Below, piece by piece: positions 1 through 16,100 of a stretch of 64,000 bases of DNA. The position numbers and the translations under genes were made by a program. The first letter of the stretch is position 1; every line of letters starts with the position of its first letter. The notes beneath the pieces were generated by a model, which had not been told where the DNA came from, made no database searches, and saw only the letters and a program-made list of their open reading frames with translations. Origin of the DNA: Hansfordia pulvinata (lineage: Eukaryota > Ascomycota > Sordariomycetes > Xylariales); assembly GCA_006538405.1 (NCBI GenBank), contig BJKQ01000009.1:434001-498000 (forward strand), given 5' to 3'.

Positions 1-174
1 ATTTGGCGAAAGAGGGGGGGGGGGGGGGGGGGGTTTAAAGATATATTACCATACCCTACCCGATATCTAACGCGACTCTCGCACCTGTCATCTCTTTTGA
101 TGCCTTGTTTCGGCCTCGGGACTCGGGCCGGACATTCTCGAATTCTCACTTTATCCATTCCAACCATCGCCATC

Positions 175-448
175 ATGAATCAGTCCACAGCCACGGGCTG
201 GCTCACCGCAGCCATTCTCTCCATGCTGCTCGTGGCCAGGCAGGTATCTTGAATTTCAAAAGCCCAGCTAGAATTGATTTCGTGACGAGGAAGCCCCACA
301 AAGAGTTGGTCAATCATGTGAAGTCCAGCCACGCAGATTGGCCTTGGCCAGAAGGCTTTTCCCTGAACCTGCGCAGTTTGGACGAGAGAGACTGGGACAG
401 TTTGCTCCCGAGCCCGTTTACCTCGATGAAACGAATCATACAACGTGA
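175..448 (+). CDS. possible small secreted peptide (two exons)
   Basis: The ATG at 175 sits in a pyrimidine-rich fungal-style leader (CCATCATGAA). It opens a 23-codon exon (175-243) that looks like a signal peptide: a polar start, a hydrophobic core around TAAILSMLLVA, then R-Q. The exon ends at CAG followed by a GTATCT donor at 244. Reading straight through meets a stop within three codons, so an intron is needed. An acceptor at 328 gives a second exon of 39 codons ending at 448. Other acceptors nearby open a different frame that runs to 509. I recognise no domain and there is no cysteine pattern. An AATAAA lies near 735. This is a weak call: it rests on the signal-like first exon and the splice context only. 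Confidence 0.22.
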
Positions 449-1432
449 AGCACACCTCGAGCTGTGGCTGCTTTTCGCCCGTACACACGCTCTTCGCTCA
501 TTTCATTAGTTCATTTTCTATTCGCATTCATGGTTCAGAGGGCGGGGCGCTGCGCGCCCGGGGACAACCTGAATACATTGGAGCCGGGACTGGCCAGCCC
601 AGTCCCGCTCCAATGCCGGCAGACCCCCATGCGCGCCCGAGCGGCCTGGGGATTCTGAGGTCTCTCAATCGAGAGATGCAGCAGCCACAACCCGGGCCTG
701 CTTGCCCGCGGCAAAAGCTATCCACGTCCGCGCACAATAAAGTAGAAAGAGAAAAAAAAAAAACCGTCGCTTGATGGCGGCCCTGTCCGGCCAATCCCAA
801 CGCGCAAAAGTCCCGCCCTCCGCTTCCCTTCCGCGCTGTGCCGTCGGATTCCTCCCGAGCCGCGCTGTCTTGTGTGTGACCCGCGACTTGCACGAGGTGC
901 GGTGCCCCGGTATCACCAGATACGTCGACGATATCGCCCTCGAGGCGGCGACCAAGCCCTCGGCGACCAGCGGCCAGGGCAAGCCATGCAGGGCAGCTCA
1001 ACCGGCTGCCGGTCTGGTCATCCTGTTGGGCCAGACTCGCAAGGGTTGGGATCACTACGAAGTGATGTCTGCGGCCTTCCACTGGTAGGGGGACCTGCGT
1101 GAAAGACCTATGCACTTGCTCATCTTCACGCCCAGCTGAGCACGCATTCGGGGTCGAAGTCAAACTAAGCCGTAGACTCGCAGGGGACCACGTTAGGACA
1201 TCAGGGTCAGCGCTCGATACGCCATTGATCGAAACGTGCCACCTCGACGAAGGACACAGAATGTCCTTCCGACAGACATGGAAAAGTACAGGAAAGAACA
1301 TGAAGTTGTCATTAACCGTCGGACCGGGGTTCCAGCCCCCAGGATCCTCTCTAGGCGGTCGAATAGAAGGGTACATTGGGGAGGAGAAAACAAAACCAAA
1401 GCTCCAGGGACCGCGGCAACGGAAGCCGGTCC
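449..1432. other. intergenic, no supported gene
   Basis: Several overlapping open frames exist on both strands, but they are compositionally random and show no domain, no start context and no splice logic. It forms the 3' side of the knottin-like gene (minus strand, ending at 1433). An A-rich run occurs near 750-763. Confidence 0.5.
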
Positions 1433-1766
1433 TTACTCCTTCTTCTTGCAAAGGTATATGCCGCCGCCGCCGTCGACACCCCAGAACGCGCAGTCGCCGG
1501 AGCAGCACTGGCCGCCGTCGTTGCACCTCGTGTCGTCGTCCTGGCACCTCTTCTCGACCTGCCTTCGGGCGTTAGCTAGCTTTCCGGGGTGCCTTGGTGT
1601 CGCGCCGGTTGCACTCGACACAGGCCCGGGCTGAGACCGGACGGTGTTGGGGGGGGGGGGGGGGGGGGGGGGGGGCACTTGCCATGGCGTTCAGGGGCGT
1701 GGCCAGGGACAGCGTCTGCTGGGCGGCGAAGGCCAGCAGCATCACGATGGCGGTCACGGACTTCAT
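1433..1766 (-). CDS. knottin-like (inhibitor cystine knot) secreted peptide precursor
   Basis: The ATG at 1766 (GACACCATGAAG) begins a clear signal peptide of about 21 residues (MKSVTAIVMLLAFAAQ...). A proline run encoded by a 27-base C homopolymer follows, then an intron. The acceptor CAG at 1561-1559 lies about 12 nt after a typical branch site GCTAAC. Donors at 1637 (79-nt intron) or 1619 (61-nt intron) both keep the frame. Exon 2 (1558-1433) opens with a Lys-Arg dibasic pair, a Kex2-type site. The cysteine block follows directly: six cysteines spaced C-x6-C-x5-C-C-x3-C-x13-C, then a short basic tail KKKE. The spacing fits the inhibitor cystine knot pattern. The predicted mature peptide is about 37 residues. 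Small secreted Cys-rich peptides of fungi include effectors, antimicrobials and protease inhibitors, and I cannot say which this is. The exact donor is uncertain. Confidence 0.55.
1649..1675. repeat. 27-base G homopolymer inside the knottin-like CDS
   Basis: An uninterrupted run of 27 G on the plus strand is read on the minus strand as the polyproline stretch of the secreted peptide precursor. A tract this long is prone to slippage and miscalling, and any length not divisible by three would break the downstream exon. Confidence 0.9.
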
Positions 1767-2833
1767 GGTGTCTTGGAGCGGACGGGTATGATGAACTCTA
1801 GACGGTTTTGGGGCGATAGGCGGGGACGGGAAAGTCGTTGGTAAGGAGACAAAGGTGTGTGCTGGTTGGGATGCAGTGTTGTATGGTCGTGTTAGCTGAT
1901 GATAGATGCTACCGCAGATTCTAACGCCGACGAGCGGCTTTATATGAGTTGTTGCCCTGAAGGTAACTCGCGATACCGGCACGCAGGCCTGCCGCGAGCG
2001 ACGGAGCTGGTCCCACGGGCGGGACCTCGCATCCTGGCCCGCCCACCCGCGCAAACGTCGTGCGATGAGATGGACTGACAGGTGGGAACGTGGACAAGGG
2101 CTGGTGCTTGGTTGCACCATGGGAGATGCTGATGGGATAAGCCAAGTGGATGTCAGGTCAGGTCAGGCAGGATGTATGCCTGTCGGTCTGTCTCATGTCC
2201 GCAAGTCGACTCCCAGCTGTGAGATCCTGCCCACGCAGCCTCGCGCCCTCTGCGCCCTACTTCCGGCAGCTTGCAAGGGTCATGGCTGGGGGCTCTCCTG
2301 GTTCATGAAGCCTTTCGCGAGGGCGCGCTTCGTGCCTGTCAGCTGACATGATCCTGCCGGTGTGCCAGTGCAGTGCCCTGCCGCGACGCTGATGCCTGCT
2401 TGGCCACGGCGCTCTTCTTACGCCGGAGCCAAGTGTGTCATCTTGGATCACACTTCGGCAACGATCCATCTCGCATGCCCCTGATTATGGAGTGGAAGCT
2501 CGCATATCCTTCCGTAGAACGTCTGCACTGACAGTTCGTCATGAATGATGAGCGATGCGCCAAGTTGTTTCCTGCCATATGTTGCTCCAGAGGCATCCAA
2601 GCAATCAGGTCAATAGCACCAGTCCATACTTGATGCGACTTGCCTACAGAGTGAACAGATTTGTAGAGCGACTCCACACAGTAGGTTAAACATTGTTGCT
2701 ACAATAAGCCAATAATTTCGTAGATCAGAGAAAAGATACAACGCCAAGCTCGTGTTCGGTCCACGACCGCACAGCGTTCAGCCAGCCAAACCAAACACAT
2801 CCTCCGTTCCTAAGCTCCTGGGCAGATGCAGCG
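1767..2833. other. intergenic: upstream of knottin-like gene, downstream of TPR gene
   Basis: This holds the presumed promoter of the minus-strand secreted peptide gene and the 3' flank of the TPR gene. Open frames present are short and unlike any family I know. Confidence 0.5.
1937..1945 (-). promoter_or_regulatory. possible TATA element of the knottin-like gene
   Basis: On the minus strand this reads CATATAAAG, about 170 bases upstream of the ATG at 1766. It is a plausible TATA box for a strongly expressed small secreted protein, but this rests on sequence alone. Confidence 0.25.
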
Positions 2834-4155
2834 CTATAAGCATATTCGACGTCTCTTGTGAGAACTAGGAATCTGTCGCGACAAAGTGAGGAATTCTCGC
2901 ATGGAAATCGAGCGTCGTAGAGGCGATGGAGGGAGCCAAGGATATGAAAGTCGTTTGGGTGAAAGTTCATGACCCTTCATCAAGGATGGACCCGTCCCTT
3001 CATCCGACCCTTTCTCATTCGTTTCGATTGCGATGCAGTCCCGCAAGTCGTTCAGCCCATTAGATGAAAACTCCTCCTCCGACAGGTTTGGGAGGTACGA
3101 GGCATGTAGACCCCGCGGTATGGTCACAAGTGTCGCACCACTTTGCGACTCGGGACCATGTGACTGTTCCAAGCAAAGCAATGTGTTTTCTGGGCTCACT
3201 CGGTCAATGGATGCTGACACATCCTCACGGATAATCTCGCTCTCGCTGTGGTGACCGGAACCGAGAAACAGGTCCGCCAGGAGCAACTCTTGATCCAGAC
3301 ACCATTGCAGCCTTTGCTTCCTTGGTTCAGAACCTCGCAGACGGCGTAGATAATCCTGGACATCGCTATCCTCCACACAAGAGACTCTCAGCTTGCAAAT
3401 AAGTGCAAATACGCTGTGTATAGTGTGAGCATGGAACACGCCATATTCAGCATCGAGAGATCTGATCCTTCTGCGAAGCTGGTTGACTGTGGCGAAGTCA
3501 GGCCAGGTCGATAACGTGCGTGAGCGGACGACGGCAGCTTCAGCTCGAGCAATGTAGTCGTGCCGAGCCGGTAAACTGTTTCTCATGCTCTTGTAGACTT
3601 GACACAGCTTGTAGTAAGATTGATCTCGCGCTTCCCGATCGCCGCTTGCCTCCATCGCAAGAACCATATCCAGCTTAGCTTTCAAGTATCTCGGGTGGTG
3701 CAGTCCCAGCTTCGCAAGTTGACGCACGATGATCCTGTGTACCTGGCTCGCGGGGGACCGAGTCGACCGACTTTGTATCTCGGCATAAACGCTGAGCGCT
3801 TCCAGGAGCTCGGATGGCGGGTTGAAAGGTGGATGCGACCGATCAAGTTCATCAAGCAGGTCGTTGATTTGGAACCCGACGCTCGCTTTCTCGGCGTATC
3901 GTTTGCGCGCTGTGCTGTCGTAGATATCCTCTGGCCACGTCCTTTGAAGGGCTTCCAATCCATGTCTGTGTCTTCGAGTCTCAGGCGACCCCTCCATGTC
4001 CACCATGCCCCAAATGGCAGATTCAAGAAGAGCCTGAGCTTCGCATCTAGAGCCAGCCAGAAATCTGGCTTTGGCCAGATGTACCCAATCCTGTAATGCT
4101 GCTCTGTGGTCAGGGATTGTTCTCTTGTGACAGTTTCGCAGGGCGCGCAAACACC

Positions 4156-4163
4156 ACAACGAC
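4156..4163. repeat. left 8-bp target-site duplication
   Basis: ACAACGAC directly abuts the element end TAGGG at 4164. It is identical to the right-hand copy at 4755-4762. An 8-bp duplication is the hallmark length of hAT-superfamily insertion. Confidence 0.9.
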
Positions 4164-4754
4164 TAGGGTTTCAAATTTCTACCCATTACCCATTACCCAG
4201 TGGACCCATTTAGACCCAAGGTACAAAGTACTTAAAATTATTAACCGCAGAGACCCAGTGCCAAGAAAAGCTACCCAACTGCACCTAAAATTCTTATCAG
4301 ATAAGGTTAAGGACCCAGAGCTACCTATAAGCTAAAAAAGCTACCCATTCAGAACCAGCCACTAAAATATGCACCCATTACTACCCAGTAATATAAAAAA
4401 ATTTACTTAATCTTAAATAACTTAATATATAAAAGTTTTTAAAAATTAAAAAATATAAAATTATAATCTTTAAAAAAAGCTGTATTTAATAATACTTAAG
4501 TTTTTTTCTTTTAAAATAAATTTTTTTAAGCTTTTTAAAAAATATTCCTTATCAGGACCCAGAAGGACCCAGCACTTATCATTCTGACCCAGCTAGCCCC
4601 AGCCATCTTTTAGTGTACCCATTTTGACCCAGATTTTAGTGTTAAATTCAAAATAGACCCAGAAGTACCCAGAGCCTTAAATGGGTACCCATAGGTACCC
4701 AGAATTCTGGCTGGGTCCTGCTGGGTACCCGTGGGTACCCTATTCGAAAGCCTA
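4164..4754. mobile_element. 591-bp non-autonomous hAT-like MITE
   Basis: The ends are imperfect terminal inverted repeats: TAGGGTTTCAAAT at the left, and TAGGCTTTCGAAT as the reverse complement of the right (11 of 13 identical). A perfect 8-bp target duplication flanks them. The interior codes for nothing. Its centre (about 4390-4550) is extremely AT-rich, in sharp contrast to the GC-rich host gene. The flanking arms carry some twenty copies of ACCCA (as TACCCA or GACCCA), nearly all on the plus strand; clustered subterminal repeats are the usual transposase-binding sites of hAT elements. No transposase is present, so mobility would depend on an autonomous relative elsewhere. The AT-rich core could also partly reflect RIP mutation. 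Confidence 0.87.
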
Positions 4755-4762
4755 ACAACGAC
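4755..4762. repeat. right 8-bp target-site duplication
   Basis: ACAACGAC, a perfect copy of 4156-4163, sits just outside the right terminal inverted repeat. Its perfect identity suggests a recent insertion. Confidence 0.9.
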
Positions 4763-5943
4763 CTCTTTTCAGCGTCTCTGAAGCTTCCCAAATCGAACAG
4801 CGTAGATATCAGCTGCCTCTGCATTGCAAATGTTTGTGGGTGACCTTGACCACGGACCGCTGTCAAGGCTCCCACAGCCCAACTGCATAGATTGAAGGCT
4901 TCCAGGTATCTTGAATTGAGTCTGTGCAAGGTTATTTCAGAAGACTTGACATCCAGCCATAGAGGATGATCGAGAGGAATGTGAAGCATGGCAGCGCGAG
5001 TGTCTGCCAAGGTCGACGATGCAGCACTGGAGTACATGCGCGTCTCAATTGCGCATTTGAGAGCCATCGCCTCGAGATATGGAAGTCCTCGAGCGCCATA
5101 ATGCCGCTGCAAACCGTTTCCTGCGCTTTCGATCCTTGCAAGAGCGCCCTGGAAGTCTTCGTTTTGCAGTTGACAGAAAGCGACGCTGTACTCGAAAAGC
5201 GCCCGCTCCCGAGATTCGAAATCCCTAGCGTCGTCCGACACATGAGCAATGCCGATCTGTGTTCGCAGTATTTGAAGCATGCTGTCCGCTTTTTGTTTAT
5301 CGAGAAGAACCGCGTAAGCCATGGCAAGGACCCGTCCTGCCCAGAGGATATGGCAGTGCAGTGAACTGGAGAGGTGTAAGGTTCGAGGAAATAGAGCTGG
5401 AAGTCGTTGCCGTTGCTCTAGAAGGAGAATCACATCTTCGTATCTCGCTTGATGGAAGCGGACTATGCCCTCTAAGCATGACAGAGCTGCTTGAACTGTT
5501 TCCGATTCCTGAGAGCTCGTGGAGGATGGATGATGCTCAATAGCCTTGCTGCCATGCGATGGCCTTTTCATAGATCGCAAGACGTCTTCTGCTCTGTTGT
5601 ACTGGCCTTTGTACAGATACACGTCAAATAATCTCAAAGCGATGTTGACTTCATCTGCCTTTGAGAAGCCGATGGACTGTAGGGCTCGAAGGTCAAGCAG
5701 AATTCGTTCGGCGCAGGAGAAGTTCCCTATCTTGCAATGTGCCTCGACAAACGGCATTTCGAACAGCAGAAGTGGAGTAGCATTGGTTGACGCGATGATG
5801 TCTTCCGAGGATTCAACCGTGACAAAAGCTGAAGATTGTTCTTGGGATCCCTTGCTTTGCAACGAAGCGATTCCCAAAATACCTTCACTGGTGGGCAGTG
5901 ATACTCTCGGGAGGTGGAAACTTGACAGCGAAGGATGGCCCAT

Positions 5944-7624
5944 GTTCTGTTCGCTTATGATGGCGCGGAGTGCTATCTGGAAGTTCGAATTGGACGTCTT
6001 ATCAGCGGATCATTCTCGAGATGATACTGCAGATTAGCTGTATATTAGTTGTGTTGTTCCCGGTCTTCTTGAATTAGTCGGGTACGTTGCGTTCGATGTG
6101 CGCGTTTTCGTTGTTGCTTGGGCCATCATTGTCCCAAACAAGCATCCGTGCACACCTTGCCAAAGCCTGCGTAGCAATCGAGTACTTGCGGGCAATGACT
6201 CCGTAGCCGAAGCCCATGAACGTGAGAGAAGCCCGACCAGTGCCGGCCTAATGGTGTCTTGCTATTCGCTTCTTTTGGTAGATGCTGTTCGTTAAATGCC
6301 GTTGTGTTTGACGTTGTAAGAAGTCAGAAAAGTGCCTTAGGGACGCGAATGGAAAGAGGATATGCAGCCGGATTCTGGTCGGGGCTGACGTATCACAGTC
6401 CTAGATCCGTCAGTCACTGGAAAGAATGATTGACCTACCCAACGTGGCAGGGGACCTTTGGCAGGGATTGTGCTTCAGTACGTGTGAACAAGCACGTAAC
6501 TGACCTATCATGGGCAGCCCTGCTGCCTCAAGGCCGCCCATGACGTCTCGGACGCAAGCAACCTGGAATATCACATGCAGCAGGCTGTTATGGATTGCTT
6601 CCTTAAATTAGGTACCTGGTAAGTAGTTCTTGTGTACCTTTTATGTTGGCCACGAACGTGTACTTGATAGGTACAGAGGGAGGAAGACCACAGCCCGACG
6701 TCACCTCATGCACCCTCGCAGACAGGTCACGACGCCACGAAACCGGTGACAACACCCCCCGTCCACTCCACTTCCCATCGATCGCCACCAGCCAGCAATC
6801 GCGCGGCACTCTGCTGGAAGAGCCCGGGAGGCGGGTGCGGGCCTCAGTCGGGCTGCCACATTGCCGCCGGCCAGGTAGCCTGGCTGTGCGGAAACGCTGG
6901 CAGCCACAAGTGGCTGGCTGATCTCCCTGTCCGTCCATCTGAGGCCAATTACGTCGCGAAGCAGGGCAGACCAGACCAAGGCCATGTCACGGGCTTTCTC
7001 AGCAGACACGTCTTCTCCCCTTGCGCGGCAACCCGAAGCCCGCAAGATCGGGCAGTCGGCAGTCTTTCTCCGATTCGCCACGCACGCACGCAGAAACGTC
7101 TTGTCTGTGCCTCCGTCGGGCTGGGACGCCAAAGCAATTGTCCCTCCATGCCTGATGACAACTGTGACTGACTGCACGAGTGATGGGTTAGGCTAAAACC
7201 ACCGGCCGTGTCAGGCCCCGGACTTCGAGACATTCGCCAACTCTCGACCGATTCGTAACGTACTGGCCAGCGGACGCCCACTTATCAAACGGCTCACGCG
7301 CCGTTACGCACCGTAGACATAATCCGGCTCTTCATACCCTTTCGACGATTCAGGCGTGGCAATGGGAAAGCTATTGAGAGGTCGTGATTTCATCTCTATA
7401 TCCTGTGAACTTTGCTCGACGGGTAGCGCGACTCCTCTCAGGGGTAGACGCACAAGAGACCACACCGCTTGCCTGGGTCCCATGGCAACTTTCCAGTGGG
7501 CGACTTCTTCGTCAGCCACAGGATAGCTTCAGTCATCGTCTCACAAAGTGATCGCATGTAGATGAAAGTGCCAAACATGTTACTCGCATATTACCAGCTC
7601 TAGGTTACCTATTAAAGCCAAGGA
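5944..7624. other. intergenic between TPR gene and beta-galactosidase
   Basis: This 1.7-kb stretch holds the promoter side of the TPR gene and the 3' flank of the GH2 gene. A minus-strand frame at 7304-7519 (71 codons, ending EEPDYVYGA) has a protein-like tail but no partner exon or recognisable domain, so I do not call it a gene. No sugar permease is seen next to the beta-galactosidase. Confidence 0.5.
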
Positions 7625-12011
<4,387 letters not shown>

Positions 12012-13135
12012 TTACCCATAAATCATCATGATCGGAGCCTCGTACATCTGCTGCCATTGGTTCTTCATGGCTTCCAATTGGCCCGTGGGAATCCCGGACC
12101 AGGTCAAGTGCAAAGTCGTCGCGGCCTGAGTGTCTTTGCTGACCTTGAACTCCAAGACCTGCTTTGAATAGTAGTCGGCAGGCCAGCCTTTCAGCCGGAT
12201 CAGCTGCACGATCTTGTTGGGCTCGTCGAGTTCCAAGAATTTTCCTTCGATAGATCCACCAAAGAGCTTGAAGTTGCCGCCCTCATGGGCGCCCTCAAAC
12301 AGTGGGAGATCAGGGCGCTTCTTGTCGGTCGGGTTTGTCCATTCCTTCAGGAATTCCTCGTTCGTGAACCTCTTGTAGAGCTCGGCGGGCACGGTCTTGA
12401 AGTCGGATTCGTGCACAAGAGTCTCCGTGTTCACTACGCGGCTGGTGCCGCTGCTGCTTTGCGTGGCGGTATTGGTCGGCTGCGGGGTCGACGGCTTGCT
12501 CTGCTCTTGGTACGTTGGTGTCGAGAAGCCGCTAGACGGATCGACGCCGGCAGCGTGCTGAATATCCTTTCCGTGCTCCTCAATCAATGCAGGCAGCAGC
12601 TTGGGGAAGATTTCGCGAAGCTGAGGGACGATCTTGGACTTCACCAAGGCCTTGACCGGCTCCTTCTCTTTGGACTCTGCGTCGATAGCAATCTCAAACT
12701 ATGGCATGACAGTCAGCTCGTCGGCCGGGCGGGCTCGGCAGCGGAGGCATCAATGAGAGTTCCATACCACGTATTCGTCCGTGTCGTGGGCAATCTCGGG
12801 GACGGTGATGGTCCCCGAGACATCGTCCGCGTCGGGAGCGGAGCCTACCAGAGAGCGAGTCAGTGGAGGCGTCCCGCGGATTAACTTCACAGCAAACAGA
12901 GCGGCAGCATACCGGAAAACTCCAGGGCAATATCCACTTCGAAGAGTGAGATGACTTTATTTTTTCTCTGGCTAACCTCGGCAAACCCCCCAATCTTGGT
13001 GAGCTTGTTGATTTTGGCTTTAACCTCGCCATCCTCGGCCGAGGCCTTGGTGGCCTGCTCCTCGATCCATTCCTTGGTCCAGCTCAACACGTTCTTGTCG
13101 ACCCAGTGCCAGTTTTTGGGGTTGTGGAGAACCAT
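12012..13135 (-). CDS. AHA1: AHA1, activator of Hsp90 ATPase
   Basis: This co-chaperone binds the Hsp90 middle domain and stimulates its ATPase in the cytosol. The ATG at 13135 starts MVLHNPKNWHWVDKN, the conserved N-terminal signature (NPNNWHWxxK). Exons are 13135-12913, 12844-12768 and 12698-12012, phases agree at both junctions, and the product is 328 residues. The N-terminal domain (residues 1 to about 150) is followed by a Ser/Thr/Gln-rich linker and the C-terminal START-like AHSA1 domain (KRFTNEEFLKEWT, FKLFGGSIEGKFLEL, WPADYYS, HLTWSGIPTGQLEAM). The frame ends at a TAA that overlaps a good GTAAGT donor at 12015. An alternative splice to 11945 would replace the final Gly-stop with about 11 further residues, ending at 11912. 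Family members usually run a few residues past this point, so the alternative is credible. Confidence 0.93.
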
Positions 13136-16100
13136 GGTTACGACTGTTCTGAAGAAAAGGCGATGCTGTCAGCTCATCTGAGGGCGATCGTGCTCCGATG
13201 GAGCGAATCGTGTGGGCAGGCAGGGGAACTCGCGAGGAGGGTAGGTGAATGTCAGAGTTAGGTCTTTGGACCACAGCATTTAGTCATCAATGAAAGGGAG
13301 TACAAGTCGCTCTATGACTGGTGCCAGCTGAGAATCTCATCATGTGAAGAGGGCGGGAGAGGATGGCGAGGTGAGTTATTGTAGAAAGCTTACCTCGGGG
13401 GTGATGGGATTCAAGGCTGTTCTCGGGCGGACGAGTAACGAATTAACGGTTCGTCGCGCCAGCGAGACGACTACGAAAGACTGTGTTGGGTGAAGAAGGA
13501 CGGGGGATGGGAGGTGGATGGGAGGTGGTGATGTTGAAGTCGACGGCGACTCGAATGGCCTCGGAGGAGAAGAGTAGTGAACCCACCTGCGAGGCCGGCC
13601 TGGAAGAGGGAGGAGGGCAACGGAAAGCTCTAGAACTTCTGGGCGGGCAGAAAATCAGGCGAATCAATGGAGCTGGGAGATGAGCGGTCCAGGACGAAGG
13701 GCTGGTGCCAGGTGAAAATCTGCCCATGACGGCCGCCCCACCAGCCACCTCTGCTGTGGTCAGTCTGCCCCAGGCGAAATTGCCCTTTAAGCTCAAGGTG
13801 AAGCGACCTAGCCGTACGCCTGAATGTGATGGGGGATCAAGTACCTGCCCCACCTCACCCTGTACGGGCTGCTAAAAGCACTGATGCTGACGTCGAGCTG
13901 GGAGGTGGGGCATCGAGTTTGCCGCAGTTGATTGGTGGAGTCCGCCAAGATGGAAGCCAATAGTGGAATCCGACGCAGCTGCCCGGCAAACGGACTGCCA
14001 TCTCGTACTGCAGCTGCGGGACAGCTGGCCTTCCACCCGATACCTTGGAACCTGGAAGTAACCTCTAATGCCAGGTCGCGTTCGATGATCGAGAACGCGG
14101 CGAGTACTCTGTTCATAGCAGCCACATAGCATATTATCTTTTTCTTTCTAACGTACACAATCAACTTGGAGAGGCTAGTCAGGCCATCCAATAGCCCGCT
14201 CTCCCTCCGCCGACAACTGGTACAGCACTTTACGAGTACAGGCCGTAGCCGGCCGCAACGATCACCACCACCGCGAGCACAAGGAAGTGATTGATACAAG
14301 CATCTGTAATTCATGAGATAACCCTTGATTGAAGCAAAGCTCACTCCGGTCAAGGTAGCTGGTGTACGAGTACCTGCACAAGGACTGCATGCCTCATTGA
14401 TCATCGGCTTACTCGTACACTCTCGAACGCGTTGGGCCCCCTTGTCACTATCCTATAGACACCCAGTCAGAAAATGGCCAACGCGCTGGCGGTGTTCATT
14501 TCTTGAGGGCAGATTGCCGCGCTATACGAGTGCCAGCCGCAGGTGATATTCTGGCACGCCCGGATACCATGGCGTGGTATTCTTGGCAGCGCGTGCGTCT
14601 GGCCGACATCTATCAAAACGATCAACTTCTCGTCTGGGCCGACGGCCTCGCCTCTCTTACCGGCTCTCTGGTCAGTCACGTCGGCTCGGCCACGTTCGCG
14701 CTATTTTTATCTGTTCGTTCGACACCGTTCAGGTGCCAGAGCTCACAAATGCAACGCGACCCTCCCCGTCCACTCCGACGCGTCCTATTGGGTCGTTAGG
14801 GCTCATTGACATTGACAGACATGGACCCGATGGTCTGGTGCCTTTCCCGGCCTCCTTTCTATGTATAGAATGAGCAAGACTGCTGGCTAACAAGTCAGGG
14901 ACTGCGCATTGCGTTCCCGCGATTTTTGTTCGCGGACATGAAACCATACTGCCCCAAGTCGACTTGTCTCAATTTCCGAGGTCGTCCCACTGTCACCTCG
15001 GACCACGCTCTGAGTACGATATGGGTGCACCTGCGGCGGCTTCCCGCTTAGCTGCAAACTGGCTCTTCGCATAGAGCTGTGAGAAGACCACAGGACAGAG
15101 ACGTTCAGCTCTTTCGCACGCCACGACATGGCACGCAAATGCAACTCGGTGAGGTTCTGGCCGCCAGCCTATATAGGTACCACGCAAGCATTCTACCCGT
15201 ACTTGAGCATTCTCTCCGCTGATACAACACAAGGCAACACTGTGGTGCTGTACTCGTACGAATAGAGCTTCCCTGCGCACATCGCGCTCGCATTGTCAAA
15301 GCGCACCAGCGTGACTTGGGCAATTTGAGATCGGCCACAACACCAAGCGGCCTTCCTGTAACGGGCAGTAGACTTTGTGAAGCTCTACTCGTACACATCA
15401 TCTCGTGGCCAAGTACGGAGTAGCGGTCGAATGACCCATCAACATGCGTGGTAGGGGGAAACACCATGCCTTCACAGCAGCGTATCGTCGAATCATAGGC
15501 CGAGAAAGGCCTCTAAGCGCCCACGACTCCGATCCACTCCCCTCTCCAAAGACATGGCCAATCATGGACTCGCTTCACGGTTCAGGGGCTCTATATATAG
15601 TCATCCCCGCATTAGCGACTGGGCCAATACTAGCCCCCGTGTGCCCCCCCGTCGCGGTCCGGGGCTACTCACCTCCTCGAGCTGGCCCGTTGTACGATTT
15701 GGGCGACCCTGCCGTCGGCCCCTCTCTTACTGCCGGGGTCGCGAGCAATCAGCACTTGATTTCGTCGCGAAGCAGGGGCTGCTACACGGGCTGGTCGTGG
15801 CTGGCTACCTAGGGACAGTCGGGACAAGCGGGATGCGTGCCATTGCACATCAGGCGCAGGAGAAGCATGGTGCAGTCGTGCGTGTGGGTGTGCCTCCCCC
15901 CCTTGCGCCAGGACGGGTACTCGTACTGCGGTTTTGGATGTGTGCTACGAGTATGCAAGGTCCTCGGATGCCTGATCCCGCTCATCTCAACAGAACTTGT
16001 GTCTGTCTCCCCAGGGGCAGGTCCGTTACTTCTTGCTCCTCCTTGTGCTCGCCGACAGACAACGTGCGACCAGATCGTTGCTGTGCAGAAATACTCCGGA

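Larger units (their letters stand above)
2834..5943 (-). pseudogene. TPR-repeat protein gene interrupted by a hAT-type MITE
   Basis: Two long minus-strand frames, 5943 to about 4756 and about 4156 to 2834, are halves of one gene split by the element at 4164-4754. Removing the element plus one 8-bp target copy (599 bp) puts both halves in the same frame with no stop. The join falls inside a tetratricopeptide helix and gives about 836 residues. Both halves show degenerate TPR_10/12-like units: a GHPQT start, small/aromatic helix positions and the ending FRDAEK at the break, then RCEAQALLESAI just after it. There is no signal peptide or transmembrane segment. An N-terminal effector or NTPase domain, as in fungal STAND proteins, is not visible, although the frame stays open some 80 bases upstream of the ATG at 5943. 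As it stands the N-terminal half would end about 35 residues into the element at 4648, and the C-terminal half has no start. Its partners are unknown. Confidence 0.72.

Noticed and set aside
528..1547. 340-codon minus-strand open frame
   Set aside because: It overlaps the knottin exon in another frame and reads as random Arg/Gly-rich sequence with no domain.
7304..7519. 71-codon minus-strand frame ending EEPDYVYGA, possible permease remnant next to the beta-galactosidase
   Set aside because: Only the tail looks protein-like; no transmembrane segments or partner exons were found, so a permease remnant is unsupported.
13443..13853. 136-codon minus-strand frame upstream of AHA1
   Set aside because: Low-information Pro/Ser/Arg composition and no splice or domain evidence; most likely the AHA1 upstream region.
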